Notes under the pieces: model-generated | What the model was told of the DNA's origin: nothing | What the model saw: only the letters and a program-made list of their open reading frames with translations | Database searches by the model: none | Translations under genes and position numbers: made by a program | In this document: positions 28,959 to 38,510 of the stretch, one piece after another | How the letters are laid out: each line of letters starts with the position of its first letter | Numbering within the stretch: the stretch's first letter is position 1 | DNA from: Gottfriedia acidiceleris | Lineage (GTDB): Bacteria > Bacillota > Bacilli > Bacillales > Bacillaceae_G | Assembly (NCBI RefSeq): GCF_023115465.1 | Contig: NZ_CP096034.1 | Coordinates: forward strand, 3,906,001 to 3,970,000 | Direction of reading: 5' to 3' | DNA: 64,000 bases

Positions 28959-31900
28959 TTATTGCAATTCTAATTGACTCTTAATTGATTCTAAAGTACT
29001 TCCTTTATAATTTTTAACTGGTTTTGGTGGTGATGGAACCCAAGGATTTTTCATTAGGTAATTCATTTCAACGAATGCAAGATCTTTTGCATCAACCTTT
29101 CCATCGAAGTTGATATCTGCACTACGTTCATTTGTTCCCCAATCTTTCTGAATTGCTAATGCATCTTTTATATCGATTACATCGTCTTTATTTACATCTC
29201 CAGCAGTAGCACTTTCTATACCTACTGTAAAGAATGTACCGTACACTTCGTCATCTATACCAAAGTAACAGTTGATTCTTGAATTTCGGTTTGTAAAATG
29301 ACCTGGTATATCTTGGATTAATGTATAATCATCTTTTGATGGATCAATTCCAGTAATATCAAATAACCCATTTTTAGCGACTAGATTTGATTTTACTACT
29401 TTTCCATTTTTATCAATGACTGTTAAAGTTGCCGAAATATTTGAGTAATCTTTTAAATAGTCATAATTACCTTTTTCATCTAAAAATCCTTGAGCTTTAA
29501 TATAACCTTGTAATTCAGTTATATTATTTAAGATTGTTATTGGCGAAACGTTTGAAAAAACATTAGTTGATACATTATTTTTATCGGTAAATTGTGAAGT
29601 AAAATTAAATGAGCTAAATGAATAAGCATTTTTCGGATTTAATTGCTTAGGAATTTCAATTGTTAAATCAACCATTGGTAAATCACCATCTACTCCAGAA
29701 GTTCCGTTAAAGTTAACAGTAACATCTGATGAAGTTGTATCTCCTGATGAAGTTTGTTTAACATCTAGTGTTCCACCTAGTTTTTGTGCAGCGGGATTTA
29801 ATGAAATTTTCGTAATTTTTGTCCCTGGAGTATCTGAGAACTTATAGTTTGCCTTTGCTAGCTTACTCACATTATTTGCATTTAATGTCATCGTAAAAGT
29901 TTCACCTGGTTTGACAAGAGCTCTACTAAATTTTGTCGGTTTATTTGCCTCAACAGAAACATATGGTGTATGTTCATTTACAAAATAATATTGCTTTTGA
30001 AGATAGCCATTTGTTGCTTCGTCCATCCCTTCAAATTTAACACTTAAAACTTGCTGCTTAGGCAACATCGCAATTTCGTCGGATGTTTTACCATCTTTAT
30101 CTAGTGTCATGTTACCATTTGGTAACCAAGCGTTGTAAGTATAATAAATTTGATTTTGGGATTGATCTGCAGATATACCTGCTGCTCGCTTTACTTCAAC
30201 ATTATCATCTGTAATTTGAGCTGTTACACCTAATGTGTCCTGACCATCTTTATACTCAACAATTTGTTTACCCGGTACTTCACCCTCTACATTTATATTC
30301 CATTTTGGTTTTGTACCATCCACAAATAAATCTTGACTGATCGTATATTGATTTCCATTATCATCTGTACCAATCATTTTTAATACATATTGCCCGGCTT
30401 TTGGAAAAACAACATGTTCCCTGTTTGTATCAATTGGATTATTCGGATCATTTGTAAATGGATAGTAATATCCCATATAAACGTAAAGTGGAATATCTAC
30501 ACCTTCATTGAATGCTACTCCATCATACGAATTAATTACTCCTAGATCTTTACCAGTTTTTGGATCTGAAATAACAACGTCAATTGATCTCATATGTGAT
30601 TTTAAGGCTATATAACCAACATTCATACGATTCCATCTTTGACTACTCTGAATAAGGGACTCAGGCACTGATTGTTTATACAATTTAAAGTAATTAAATC
30701 CTTGCTCAACAAAATGAACACCAAAAGGAATTCGATATGATTCAGAAGGATCATCTTTGTTTGTATACACGACATACCCTTCATATATTCCTTTTTCAGC
30801 CGTATTAGGAATATTTAATGTAATAGCTGTTTTCTTTTGGCTATTTCCTTTTAATGTTACTGTCGATGGAGTTTGAACAGTTACACCATTGGCAGCAGCA
30901 TCCTTTGAACCACGTAAGTTTGATTGATAATTAACTTTTACATCAAATGTTTTTGATTTTTCTCCTCTATTCATCAAAGTAATTGAACGGTTATCAGAAT
31001 AGTCTTTGCCATTAAATGGTACATTTCCGAAGCTAAGTGCTCCTGTTTCTTCATTAATTTGTTTTTCTCTTCCATATAAAATCATTGGTGTTTTTTCTTG
31101 CACTTTAATTTCAATCGTTGAATGAATTGCATGATATGGATCAATTCTTCCTGCACCTTGTTCAAATACACTGTATTGCTTACTTAAAGAATCAGCAGTA
31201 TTCATTAATATCGCTTTAATATCTTCGGTTTGTAAATTAGGATTAGCTTGTTTTAATAATGCTACAACACCTGTAGTAAATGGGGTAGCCATAGATGTAC
31301 CTGACAAACGCTGATATGCATTTTTATAATCAGTTGGATTATCTGGATTATTAATAAAACTTGGTACTGTTGATAATACGCTCACACCTGGGGCTGTAAT
31401 TTCTGGTTTAATATCATAAGTTAATCTTGCAGGTCCTCTTGAACTGAAGTCAGCTAACGTATCGCCCTGTGTTTTCGCTTCACCAATATCAGTAAATGTA
31501 AAGTTAACAGATCCTGATTGTAGCTTTTGCTTCAAAGCAAGACCATCTGAGTTAGATAACGAGAACGTTGGAATGAAATTGACACCATCGCCTAAGAAAG
31601 TTGGAATTTGGCCTTCAGTTGGATTATCATTATACATCAGAACTGCCACTGCGCCTTGTGATTTAGCAACCGCAATTTTTGAATCTAATGTATACGTTCC
31701 ACGACTCATTAGGACAATTTTACCTTTTACATCTTTGCCAGAATATGCTTCTCCTAGATTTACGTCTACAACCGAATTCGTTGCACCTTTTAATTTTGAA
31801 ACATCATCCCCAGCACCTTTTGCCATCAAAAGTAAAGATGCAGTTACATTGTCAATTGATCCTTTTCCACCAAGTGTCGTAATAGGAACACTACTCGCAC

Positions 31901-33095
31901 CTACTGTTAATCCTAGAGCTGCCGTTCCTGGTGAACCTAACGTATACATCTTATTTCCTGCATTTCCAGCAGCAACTACTGCTGATATACCATTTAATAC
32001 TGCATTATTAATTGCAATACTTTGAGGAATTAGTGGGTCATTATAATCTGCACCTAATGAAAGATTCATAACATCTACACCATCAGCAACTGCTTGGTCA
32101 ATACCAGCAATGATATTATCAGTTGAACCGCTACCACCTGGTCCTAATACACGATATACATAAAGATCTGCATCTGGTGCAATACCAGTTGTTGCATCTT
32201 CACTTTCATTTTTGCCTTGCCCTACAATTGTACCGGATACGTGAGTACCATGTTCTGTTACGTAATTAGCTGCGCCAGTTGCTCCAAAAGGTTTACCCGC
32301 TTTTACATAATCATCATAAGTAGTTTCCATTGGATCATTGTCATTATCTACGAAATCGTATCCACCTTTATAGGCAGCTTTAATATCTGGATGATTATAA
32401 TCAACACCTGTATCAATAACAGCTACTTTTACTCCTTTACCTGTATAGCCTTCTTGATGTAATTTATCAATTTGTAAGTAAGAACGCTCATCTGCCATTC
32501 CTTTACCTGTTGAATTTGTTGATGAATCTTTTTCTTCAACCGGAAGCTCCGATTTTACTTTTACATCGCTATAAATAGCTTGTACAGCTGTTGATTTCAT
32601 TAAATCATTTAATTTATTTGCAGGGACTTCTAACGCTACCCCGTTAAAGGCATGTTTATATTCACGTTTTATTTTATATGAACCATCAGATTTTGTTTTA
32701 AATAAAGAACTAATGTCTGATTTAAACTTAGTATGATCTGCATTCGCATTACTTGCTGCTTCTGATTCTGATAAAGCTTGTCCTTTTAATGCGCTTTCTA
32801 ATACAGCAATTTTCTGTGGTTTTTGTTTAAATGAAACAATTACTGAAACAGTTTCTGGACTATTTAGATTTACATTTGAATTAAGAAAAAGTCCTGTTTG
32901 ATCAGTCGTTGAAATCTTTTGTAAAGCTTCCCTTTGTTGAGGAGTTAATTTAGCTAAAACAGTTTCTGCATTTGAGACAGCATCAGCCTTCGTTACATTC
33001 GAAACATGACTTAAAGAACTTAAAATAAAACTAGTAGATAATGCAGCTACTGTAAGGCTTTTTACAATTTTACTTTTGTTTGTTCTCTTTAACAT
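28959..33095 (-). CDS. Large secreted subtilisin-like protease with cohesin-like and dockerin parts
   Basis: 1378 residues. Signal peptide (1 to about 38); I9-type propeptide (about 82-182); S8 catalytic domain with Asp228 (VIDTG), His285 (EHGTHV), Asn378 (AAGNAG) and Ser601 (GTSMATP); a PA insert (about 415-540) between them as in Vpr-type proteases; Fn3-like and beta domains to about 1050; a segment near 1095-1235 starting with FSRALVKPGETFTMTLNANN that resembles a cohesin fold; and a type I dockerin at 1299-1347 with two calcium loops (GDVNKDDVIDIKDALAIQKD and ADINFDGKVDAKD). A Pro-rich tail follows. It probably degrades extracellular protein. A dockerin on a Bacillus protease is unusual. 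No other cohesin gene lies in the window. Confidence 0.92.
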   Translation of the reverse strand: MLKRTNKSKIVKSLTVAALSTSFILSSLSHVSNVTKADAVSNAETVLAKLTPQQREALQKISTTDQTGLFLNSNVNLNSPETVSVIVSFKQKPQKIAVLESALKGQALSESEAASNANADHTKFKSDISSLFKTKSDGSYKIKREYKHAFNGVALEVPANKLNDLMKSTAVQAIYSDVKVKSELPVEEKDSSTNSTGKGMADERSYLQIDKLHQEGYTGKGVKVAVIDTGVDYNHPDIKAAYKGGYDFVDNDNDPMETTYDDYVKAGKPFGATGAANYVTEHGTHVSGTIVGQGKNESEDATTGIAPDADLYVYRVLGPGGSGSTDNIIAGIDQAVADGVDVMNLSLGADYNDPLIPQSIAINNAVLNGISAVVAAGNAGNKMYTLGSPGTAALGLTVGASSVPITTLGGKGSIDNVTASLLLMAKGAGDDVSKLKGATNSVVDVNLGEAYSGKDVKGKIVLMSRGTYTLDSKIAVAKSQGAVAVLMYNDNPTEGQIPTFLGDGVNFIPTFSLSNSDGLALKQKLQSGSVNFTFTDIGEAKTQGDTLADFSSRGPARLTYDIKPEITAPGVSVLSTVPSFINNPDNPTDYKNAYQRLSGTSMATPFTTGVVALLKQANPNLQTEDIKAILMNTADSLSKQYSVFEQGAGRIDPYHAIHSTIEIKVQEKTPMILYGREKQINEETGALSFGNVPFNGKDYSDNRSITLMNRGEKSKTFDVKVNYQSNLRGSKDAAANGVTVQTPSTVTLKGNSQKKTAITLNIPNTAEKGIYEGYVVYTNKDDPSESYRIPFGVHFVEQGFNYFKLYKQSVPESLIQSSQRWNRMNVGYIALKSHMRSIDVVISDPKTGKDLGVINSYDGVAFNEGVDIPLYVYMGYYYPFTNDPNNPIDTNREHVVFPKAGQYVLKMIGTDDNGNQYTISQDLFVDGTKPKWNINVEGEVPGKQIVEYKDGQDTLGVTAQITDDNVEVKRAAGISADQSQNQIYYTYNAWLPNGNMTLDKDGKTSDEIAMLPKQQVLSVKFEGMDEATNGYLQKQYYFVNEHTPYVSVEANKPTKFSRALVKPGETFTMTLNANNVSKLAKANYKFSDTPGTKITKISLNPAAQKLGGTLDVKQTSSGDTTSSDVTVNFNGTSGVDGDLPMVDLTIEIPKQLNPKNAYSFSSFNFTSQFTDKNNVSTNVFSNVSPITILNNITELQGYIKAQGFLDEKGNYDYLKDYSNISATLTVIDKNGKVVKSNLVAKNGLFDITGIDPSKDDYTLIQDIPGHFTNRNSRINCYFGIDDEVYGTFFTVGIESATAGDVNKDDVIDIKDALAIQKDWGTNERSADINFDGKVDAKDLAFVEMNYLMKNPWVPSPPKPVKNYKGSTLESIKSQLELQ

Positions 33096-33611
33096 ACTCT
33101 TCCTCCATTTATAGTAAGATTCGCAAAATGAAGTTATTAACTGTAGAGGAGTTTTGAATCTAAAATTCTAGCTTTTCTATTCTATAATCCGTCAACATAA
33201 TAACCACCTTTCATTACTAATTATTGGAAATATTCCAAAAATAGTCAATCGGGTTATATTTAGTTGAATACATCAATGTTTATAATTCCTATATGCACAT
33301 TTCGACAAAGATCGATATAAAATGTTACCCGAATAGTAGACACTATAAAAATGTCTATTAGTCGGGTAACATTTCAATTTTTTATTCCCCATCTTTTGAT
33401 TATTTTTTTCTTAATGTGTTGCTTCATTCGATTATTAGGTGGTTACTTGCTTATTACCTTTTACCATTAATTGTTATATAAAGTTAGTCAAAATAATTTT
33501 AATGACATAATTCACCTGTCTATATTAATCACTTCGTACTTTTACATTTCAGAATTTACTCTAGCACATTCAACCGAGACAAAAAAACAAAAACTTGTCT
33601 AATGTTTAATT
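33096..33611 (-). other. Protease leader and gap with a long hairpin
   Basis: No gene seen in 515 bases. It contains the promoter region of the protease and an unusual hairpin at 33320-33374: arms of 23 bases (AAATGTTACCCGA... and complement) with one mismatch and one wobble, and a nine-base loop. It is too far (240 bases) from the acyl-CoA dehydrogenase stop for a normal terminator and has no strong T run. Confidence 0.65.
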
Positions 33612-35276
33612 TCATTTATTGATTGAAACCTTATACCCAACAATTTCATCAAAATACTTTAAATGAATTTGTTCTTTATTAATATCATCTTTAAAATATC
33701 GTTCATGGATCAATATTTTTGCAATGTACTCTTTTCGAATATGATCTTTCGCATCTTCAAGCGCAGTAACAGCTTCAACTAAATCTGCCATTTTATTTGC
33801 TATTTTCTTTACATTATATGTTTGAATATTGCCATCTAAAGTAGCTGTATAATGAACAATTTCATTTAATTCCTGTAGCTTTTTCTTTACGAGATCACTT
33901 TCATTTACTAATGTTTGAGGTGTATCTACTAATTTTTCTTCAATATATGTTTTAAAGACTTGATAACCATTCATTTTTTTAAATAGTCTCAAAATCTCTA
34001 AACCTAAAATATTCGCTGTTCCTTCCCAGACTGTAAGTACTTGAGCATCTCTTAAAAGTCGAGGTGTAACAAAATCTTCTATATAGCCATTTCCTCCATG
34101 CATTTCAATCGCTTCGTGGGAGAAGTGAATTGCTTCCTCGGCGGTACGCATTTTTAATATAGCAATCAATAGCCTTACTAATGTTTGATCCTCGGTTGTT
34201 CCATTTTCTTCCCCAACCACTCGATCATATAAGGCCACTAAATTAAATACTGCACTTGTTTGTACTTCCTGAATGGATGCAAGTTTTGCTAATAACTCCT
34301 GTACCATTGGAAAATTTGTTAATAATTGTCCAAATGCTAATCTATTTTCTGCATATTTCTTCGCTTCCACATAGGCTCTTCTCATAATTCCAACTGATGC
34401 TACAGCATTACATATTCTAGATAAATTCAATGCTTCCATCATATAGTTAATTCCTCTAGAAGGATCTCCGATTAGAAATGCTTTCGCTCCATTAAACTCG
34501 ACTTCTCCTGATGGAACAGCCCTTACACCTAGCTTATCTTTTAAGCGACGAATCGTGAATCCGTTATTTGTACCGTCATCATTCTTCCAAGGCACTAAAA
34601 ATAAACTTAAACCTTTACTCCCAGACGGCGCTCCCTCAATTCTTGCTAAAATCGTTGTAATACCACACTGACCTGCATTGCTAGCAAAATATTTTTCTCC
34701 ATAAATGCGATAATAATCTCCTTCTTTAACTGCTTTTACTATATTGGCTCCAACATCTGAACCACCCTGTCTTTCAGTTAAAAAAGTTGCTCCTTCATAT
34801 AATTCGATTTCTCCTGTCGATAATAAATGGGGGAGATATTTTTCTTTTAATCCTTTATCCGCATATCTTTCAACTAAAAACGTAGCAGCCATTGATAATG
34901 TTACTGGACAATAAAAACCAGCTTCAGTCTGTGATAATAAATAACCTTGCGCATAGGAATAAATATAATTCCCCTTTATACCAAGTTCTGGAATTGGCTT
35001 ATGAATATAGCTAACAATCCCTCTATTATAAGTATCTTTTACAGTATGCTTATAACCTTCATTTACCCAAACATGTGAAATATCATTACCATATGCATCA
35101 TATTTGATTAGACGAGGTTGTCCTTCTCGGTCTGTGCGAATTGCACGTTGATCAATTTCATTCGCACACAGCTCGCCAAATTCTTCTAATTCTTTATTAG
35201 CCCATGTAAAAAAATCTTTATTAAAATATTTTCCTAAAATCATTTGTAGATTACGATCTTCTTTATAAAAATTCAT
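33612..35276 (-). CDS. Acyl-CoA dehydrogenase, AidB-like long form
   Basis: About 554 residues, longer than the usual 380 because of an N-terminal extension and a C-terminal helical addition, as in AidB-type members. Core motifs: YEGATFLTERQGGSDVG (FAD and substrate), GEKYFASNAGQCGITTILAR, RLKDKLGVRAVPSGEVEFNG, NRLAFGQLLTNFPMVQELLA and IEMHGGNGYIEDFVTPRLLRDAQVLTVWEGTAN. It oxidises an acyl-CoA or acts in alkylation stress; the substrate is unknown. The ATG at 35276 is preferred, since the frame's GTG at 35288 touches AAAGGA. Co-transcribed with the MerR gene 31 bases upstream. Confidence 0.9.
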   Translation of the reverse strand: MNFYKEDRNLQMILGKYFNKDFFTWANKELEEFGELCANEIDQRAIRTDREGQPRLIKYDAYGNDISHVWVNEGYKHTVKDTYNRGIVSYIHKPIPELGIKGNYIYSYAQGYLLSQTEAGFYCPVTLSMAATFLVERYADKGLKEKYLPHLLSTGEIELYEGATFLTERQGGSDVGANIVKAVKEGDYYRIYGEKYFASNAGQCGITTILARIEGAPSGSKGLSLFLVPWKNDDGTNNGFTIRRLKDKLGVRAVPSGEVEFNGAKAFLIGDPSRGINYMMEALNLSRICNAVASVGIMRRAYVEAKKYAENRLAFGQLLTNFPMVQELLAKLASIQEVQTSAVFNLVALYDRVVGEENGTTEDQTLVRLLIAILKMRTAEEAIHFSHEAIEMHGGNGYIEDFVTPRLLRDAQVLTVWEGTANILGLEILRLFKKMNGYQVFKTYIEEKLVDTPQTLVNESDLVKKKLQELNEIVHYTATLDGNIQTYNVKKIANKMADLVEAVTALEDAKDHIRKEYIAKILIHERYFKDDINKEQIHLKYFDEIVGYKVSINK

Positions 35277-35307
35277 TAAGGCTTCCACATCCTTTTTCGG
35301 AAGTATT

Positions 35308-35685
35308 TCATTCGATTTCTACTAAATTTCGCTCAAGATTTCTCTTCATTCTCACAATTTCTTCTTTTAATCGAATTAAATCGTTAATTTTTTTATCTAA
35401 CTCGACGATTTTTTGATTACCATATTCAATTGTTTTTTGTAATTGTTTTTCACCTGTTCGATCGATAGTAAATAAATCAATCATTTCTTTTATTTCCTGC
35501 AAATTAAAGCCTAAATTTTTACCCCTTTGAATTAAATAAAGACGTGTAAAATCTTTATGAGAATACCTTCTTCTACCACTTTCAGTATAAGTTGGGTGTA
35601 ATAATCCGATTTCTTCATAATATCTAAGGGTTCTATGAGTCGTATTAAATTCATTCGTCATCTCTCGAATCGAATAAAACTTCAA
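35308..35685 (-). CDS. MerR-family regulator of the acyl-CoA dehydrogenase
   Basis: 125 residues. N-terminal MerR helix-turn-helix and wing (FYSIREMTNEFNTTHRTLRYYEE, GLLHPTYTESGRRRYSHKD) and a long C-terminal dimerising coil (DKKINDLIRLKEEIVRMKRNL). It has no metal-binding cysteines, so it is more like the LiuR-type regulators of acyl-CoA and branched-chain breakdown. It lies first in the unit with a palindromic operator inside a 19-base promoter spacer. Confidence 0.9.
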   Translation of the reverse strand: MKFYSIREMTNEFNTTHRTLRYYEEIGLLHPTYTESGRRRYSHKDFTRLYLIQRGKNLGFNLQEIKEMIDLFTIDRTGEKQLQKTIEYGNQKIVELDKKINDLIRLKEEIVRMKRNLERNLVEIE

Positions 35686-35714
35686 AATGCCCTCCTCCTT
35701 CTAGCTATACATTC

Positions 35715-35745
35715 ATTATAAATCTTACGTAAACGTAAGTTTCAA
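35715..35745 (-). promoter_or_regulatory. MerR-type promoter with 19-base spacer and palindrome
   Basis: On the minus strand TTGAAA (-35), 19 bases, TATAAT (-10). The spacer contains the palindrome CTTACGTTTACGTAAG (35724-35739). The long spacer with a central operator is the hallmark of MerR-activated promoters. Confidence 0.85.
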
Positions 35746-35933
35746 GATGGATTCCTTCGACAAAAAATTCGAGGTTAAGAGATTTTTAAAGTATTTAATT
35801 CTTAATGCCTCCTACTTTTCCTGCCTTTTTTTGGTATAACGTTTTGAATTTCTGCAAAGCATAAATTTATCTGTAGCCTAAGGCTTATTAAATTCAATAG
35901 TTCCTAATAACAGTGAACTAGAAGGAGAATACA

Positions 35934-37670
35934 ATGAGGAAAACAATTGCAGATTTACTGATTGATTCATTGATTCAGGCAGGAGTTACTAGAATTTACG
36001 GTATTGTTGGCGATTCTTTAAATGCTGTTTTGGATTCAATTAAAAACTCAAAAAGAATTGAATGGATCGGCGTTCGCCATGAAGAGGTTGCAGCTTTTGC
36101 TGCGGGTTCTGATTCTTTATTAAGTGGAAGTATCGCAGTTTGTGCTGGAAGCAGTGGCCCTGGGAACCTACATTTGATTAATGGATTATACGATTGTCAT
36201 CGAAGTCGTATTCCTGTACTTGCAATTGCCGCACATATCCCAAGCATTGAAATTGGAAGCGAATATTTTCAACAAACTAAACCAGAGCAATTATTTAAAG
36301 AGTGCAGCCACTTTTGTGAAACAGTCTATAGAGCAGAACAAATGCCTCGTCTAGCAACGATTGCGATGCAGCATGCAATTGCAAGAAAAGGTGTATCTGT
36401 ACTTGTTTTACCTGGAGATATTGCTGCTTTAGAAGATCGACAAACTGTCCCAGAACAAGTCATTCACGTCACTAATCCACTAATTACTCCATCGAAGCCT
36501 GAATTAGAAAAACTAGCTGGATTTCTTAATGATGGTAAGAAAGTTACATTACTTTGCGGAGCAGGCTGTGAAGGTGCACATTCTCATTTAATGCTTCTTT
36601 GCGAAAAGTTAAAATCTCCTATGGTAATTGCGCTTAGAGGAAAAGAATTCCTTGAATACGATAATCCATATAATGCTGGGCTAACCGGATTAATTGGCTA
36701 CTCATCAGGATATCACGCGATCATGGATTGCGATGTCTTATTGATGCTTGGAACAGATTTTCCTTATCGACAATTTTATCCGGACGATGCAGTTATTTTA
36801 CAAGTAGATGTTCGAGCTGAGCATTTAGGACGACGAGCTGCACTTACTTATGGACTATGTGGTGATGTAAAAGAGACAATTAGTCAGTTATTACCTCTCT
36901 TAACAGATGTAAAAGATTCAAGTCATTTAGAAAAGTATGTCTCAGCATACAAAAATGTACGTGAAGATTTAGATAAATTTGCTGTAGGAAAACCCGGCCG
37001 AACACCGATTCACCCTCAGTATTTAACAAAGATTGTAAGTGATCTTGCAAGTGAAGATGCTGTATTTACATGTGATGTCGGTACGCCAACATTATGGTCT
37101 GCACGATATTTACAAATGAATGGAAAAAGAAGATTACTTGGATCTTTTAATCACGGAACAATGGCAAATGCCATGCCTCAAGCAATTGGTGCTCAAGTTT
37201 CCCAACCTGGACGTCAAGTAGTCGCATTATGCGGAGATGGTGGCTTATCAATGTTATTGGGTGATTTATTAACAATCCATCAGCATAAATTACCTGTAAA
37301 AATAGTTGTATTTAATAATAGTGCGCTAAGTTTTGTAGAATTAGAAATGAAAGCTGCTGGTTACCTAGAAACTGGTACAACGTTAGAAAACCCTAACTTT
37401 GCATCATTAGCTCAAGCGATGGGGATTGAAGGAATTCGTGTAGAAGACCCAGCTGATTTAGAATCCGCTGTACAACGTGCGTTTGAACACAATGGACCGG
37501 CATTAATCGATGTTTTAGTAAACCGCCAGGAACTAGCAATGCCTCCTAAAGTAAGTATTGAACAAGCACATGGATTTACACTTTGGACATTAAAAGCTGT
37601 ATTAAATGGTCATGCTGATGATGTAATTGATCTTGCTAAAACGAATCTTTTAGATCGATTCCATCTATAA
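35934..37670 (+). CDS. poxB: PoxB-like pyruvate oxidase (TPP/FAD)
   Basis: 578 residues of the TPP-dependent oxidase family with high similarity to E. coli PoxB. RHEEVAAFAAGSDSLLSG holds the catalytic Glu, then CAGSSGPGNLHLINGLYDCH, FAD-domain LLCGAGCEGAH and ALRGKEFLEYDNPYNAGLTG, and the TPP motif GDGGLSMLLGDLL...NNS. It decarboxylates pyruvate to acetate, passing electrons to quinone if it behaves like PoxB. The C-terminus ends LAKTNLLDRFHL, close to the E. coli membrane-binding tail. ATG with AGAAGGAG. Single gene with a terminator. Confidence 0.9.
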   Translation: MRKTIADLLIDSLIQAGVTRIYGIVGDSLNAVLDSIKNSKRIEWIGVRHEEVAAFAAGSDSLLSGSIAVCAGSSGPGNLHLINGLYDCHRSRIPVLAIAAHIPSIEIGSEYFQQTKPEQLFKECSHFCETVYRAEQMPRLATIAMQHAIARKGVSVLVLPGDIAALEDRQTVPEQVIHVTNPLITPSKPELEKLAGFLNDGKKVTLLCGAGCEGAHSHLMLLCEKLKSPMVIALRGKEFLEYDNPYNAGLTGLIGYSSGYHAIMDCDVLLMLGTDFPYRQFYPDDAVILQVDVRAEHLGRRAALTYGLCGDVKETISQLLPLLTDVKDSSHLEKYVSAYKNVREDLDKFAVGKPGRTPIHPQYLTKIVSDLASEDAVFTCDVGTPTLWSARYLQMNGKRRLLGSFNHGTMANAMPQAIGAQVSQPGRQVVALCGDGGLSMLLGDLLTIHQHKLPVKIVVFNNSALSFVELEMKAAGYLETGTTLENPNFASLAQAMGIEGIRVEDPADLESAVQRAFEHNGPALIDVLVNRQELAMPPKVSIEQAHGFTLWTLKAVLNGHADDVIDLAKTNLLDRFHL

Positions 37671-37675
37671 TTAAT

Positions 37676-37706
37676 GAACCCGTTCGATCTGAACGGGTTC
37701 TTTTGT
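37676..37706 (+). terminator. Terminator of poxB
   Basis: Stem GAACCCGTTC/GAACGGGTTC and TTTTG after it. Confidence 0.85.
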
Positions 37707-37794
37707 ATATTTAGAAAAAATTCCATACTCATAACAGCTTCATTAATCACTAAAATAGCTCGTTGTTCTAAATTACTTTCTCATAAACAAGATG

Positions 37795-37822
37795 AAAAGA
37801 ACCCGTTCATTTAAACGGGCTC
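37795..37822 (-). terminator. Terminator of the hss-hrt unit
   Basis: Stem AGAACCCGTT/AACGGGCTCT followed by TTTTC on the minus strand. It shares GAACCCGTT with the poxB terminator 120 bases away. Confidence 0.82.
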
Positions 37823-37826
37823 TTCC

Positions 37827-38510
37827 TTAAATTTGTTCAGTAAGTTTTCCATTTTCAATATAAACAACACGGTCACACAAGTCTAGCATCCTTTTATCAT
37901 GAGTAACCATGATCGCAGCTTTTTGTCTTTGCTTTACTTCTTTAGATAGCATTTCAACTACTGCTCTTCCTCTTTCTGAATCGAGACTAGCTGTAGGTTC
38001 ATCCGCAAAGATTACTTCTGGGTCATTCATTAGTGCTCGTGCAATGGCTACTCGTTGTCTCTCTCCACCTGATAAATTTTCTGGGTAGTTTCTCATTCTC
38101 TTTGATAATCCTAATTGTTCGAGCAGTTCATTCGCTTTCTTCTCTGCAACTTTGTTTTTTATTCCAGCTAATTCGGCTATTAATAGAAGCTGATCTTTAA
38201 CTGTTAAATACGGGATTAAATTAGACATTTGAAAAATAAATCCGATTTTGGATAATCTAAATTCATTCAATTTATTTGCTGGGAGATTACTTATTTCAAT
38301 ATCATCTATTAAAATTCTCCCACTAGTCGGAGATAGTAATGCTCCGGCTATTGAAAGGAAGGTACTTTTACCTGAACCAGACGGACCTACAACTGCTACT
38401 AGTTCACCGGCTTTTACTTGAATAGAAACTTGATCTAATACGGTTGTTGCTAAAGAATCTCCGTCATTATATGTTTTGCTAATATTATCTAACACTAGTT
38501 TATTACTCAT
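37827..38510 (-). CDS. hrtA: Haem efflux ABC transporter ATPase HrtA
   Basis: 227 residues, LolD/MacB-type ATPase: Walker A GPSGSGKST near residue 42, signature LSGGERQR, Walker B VIFADEPTASLD and the switch His in VTHD. With HrtB it exports toxic haem from the membrane. Assignment as HrtA rests on the linked HrtB and HssRS genes. Its ATG overlaps the hrtB stop (TAATG). Confidence 0.88.
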   Translation of the reverse strand: MSNKLVLDNISKTYNDGDSLATTVLDQVSIQVKAGELVAVVGPSGSGKSTFLSIAGALLSPTSGRILIDDIEISNLPANKLNEFRLSKIGFIFQMSNLIPYLTVKDQLLLIAELAGIKNKVAEKKANELLEQLGLSKRMRNYPENLSGGERQRVAIARALMNDPEVIFADEPTASLDSERGRAVVEMLSKEVKQRQKAAIMVTHDKRMLDLCDRVVYIENGKLTEQI

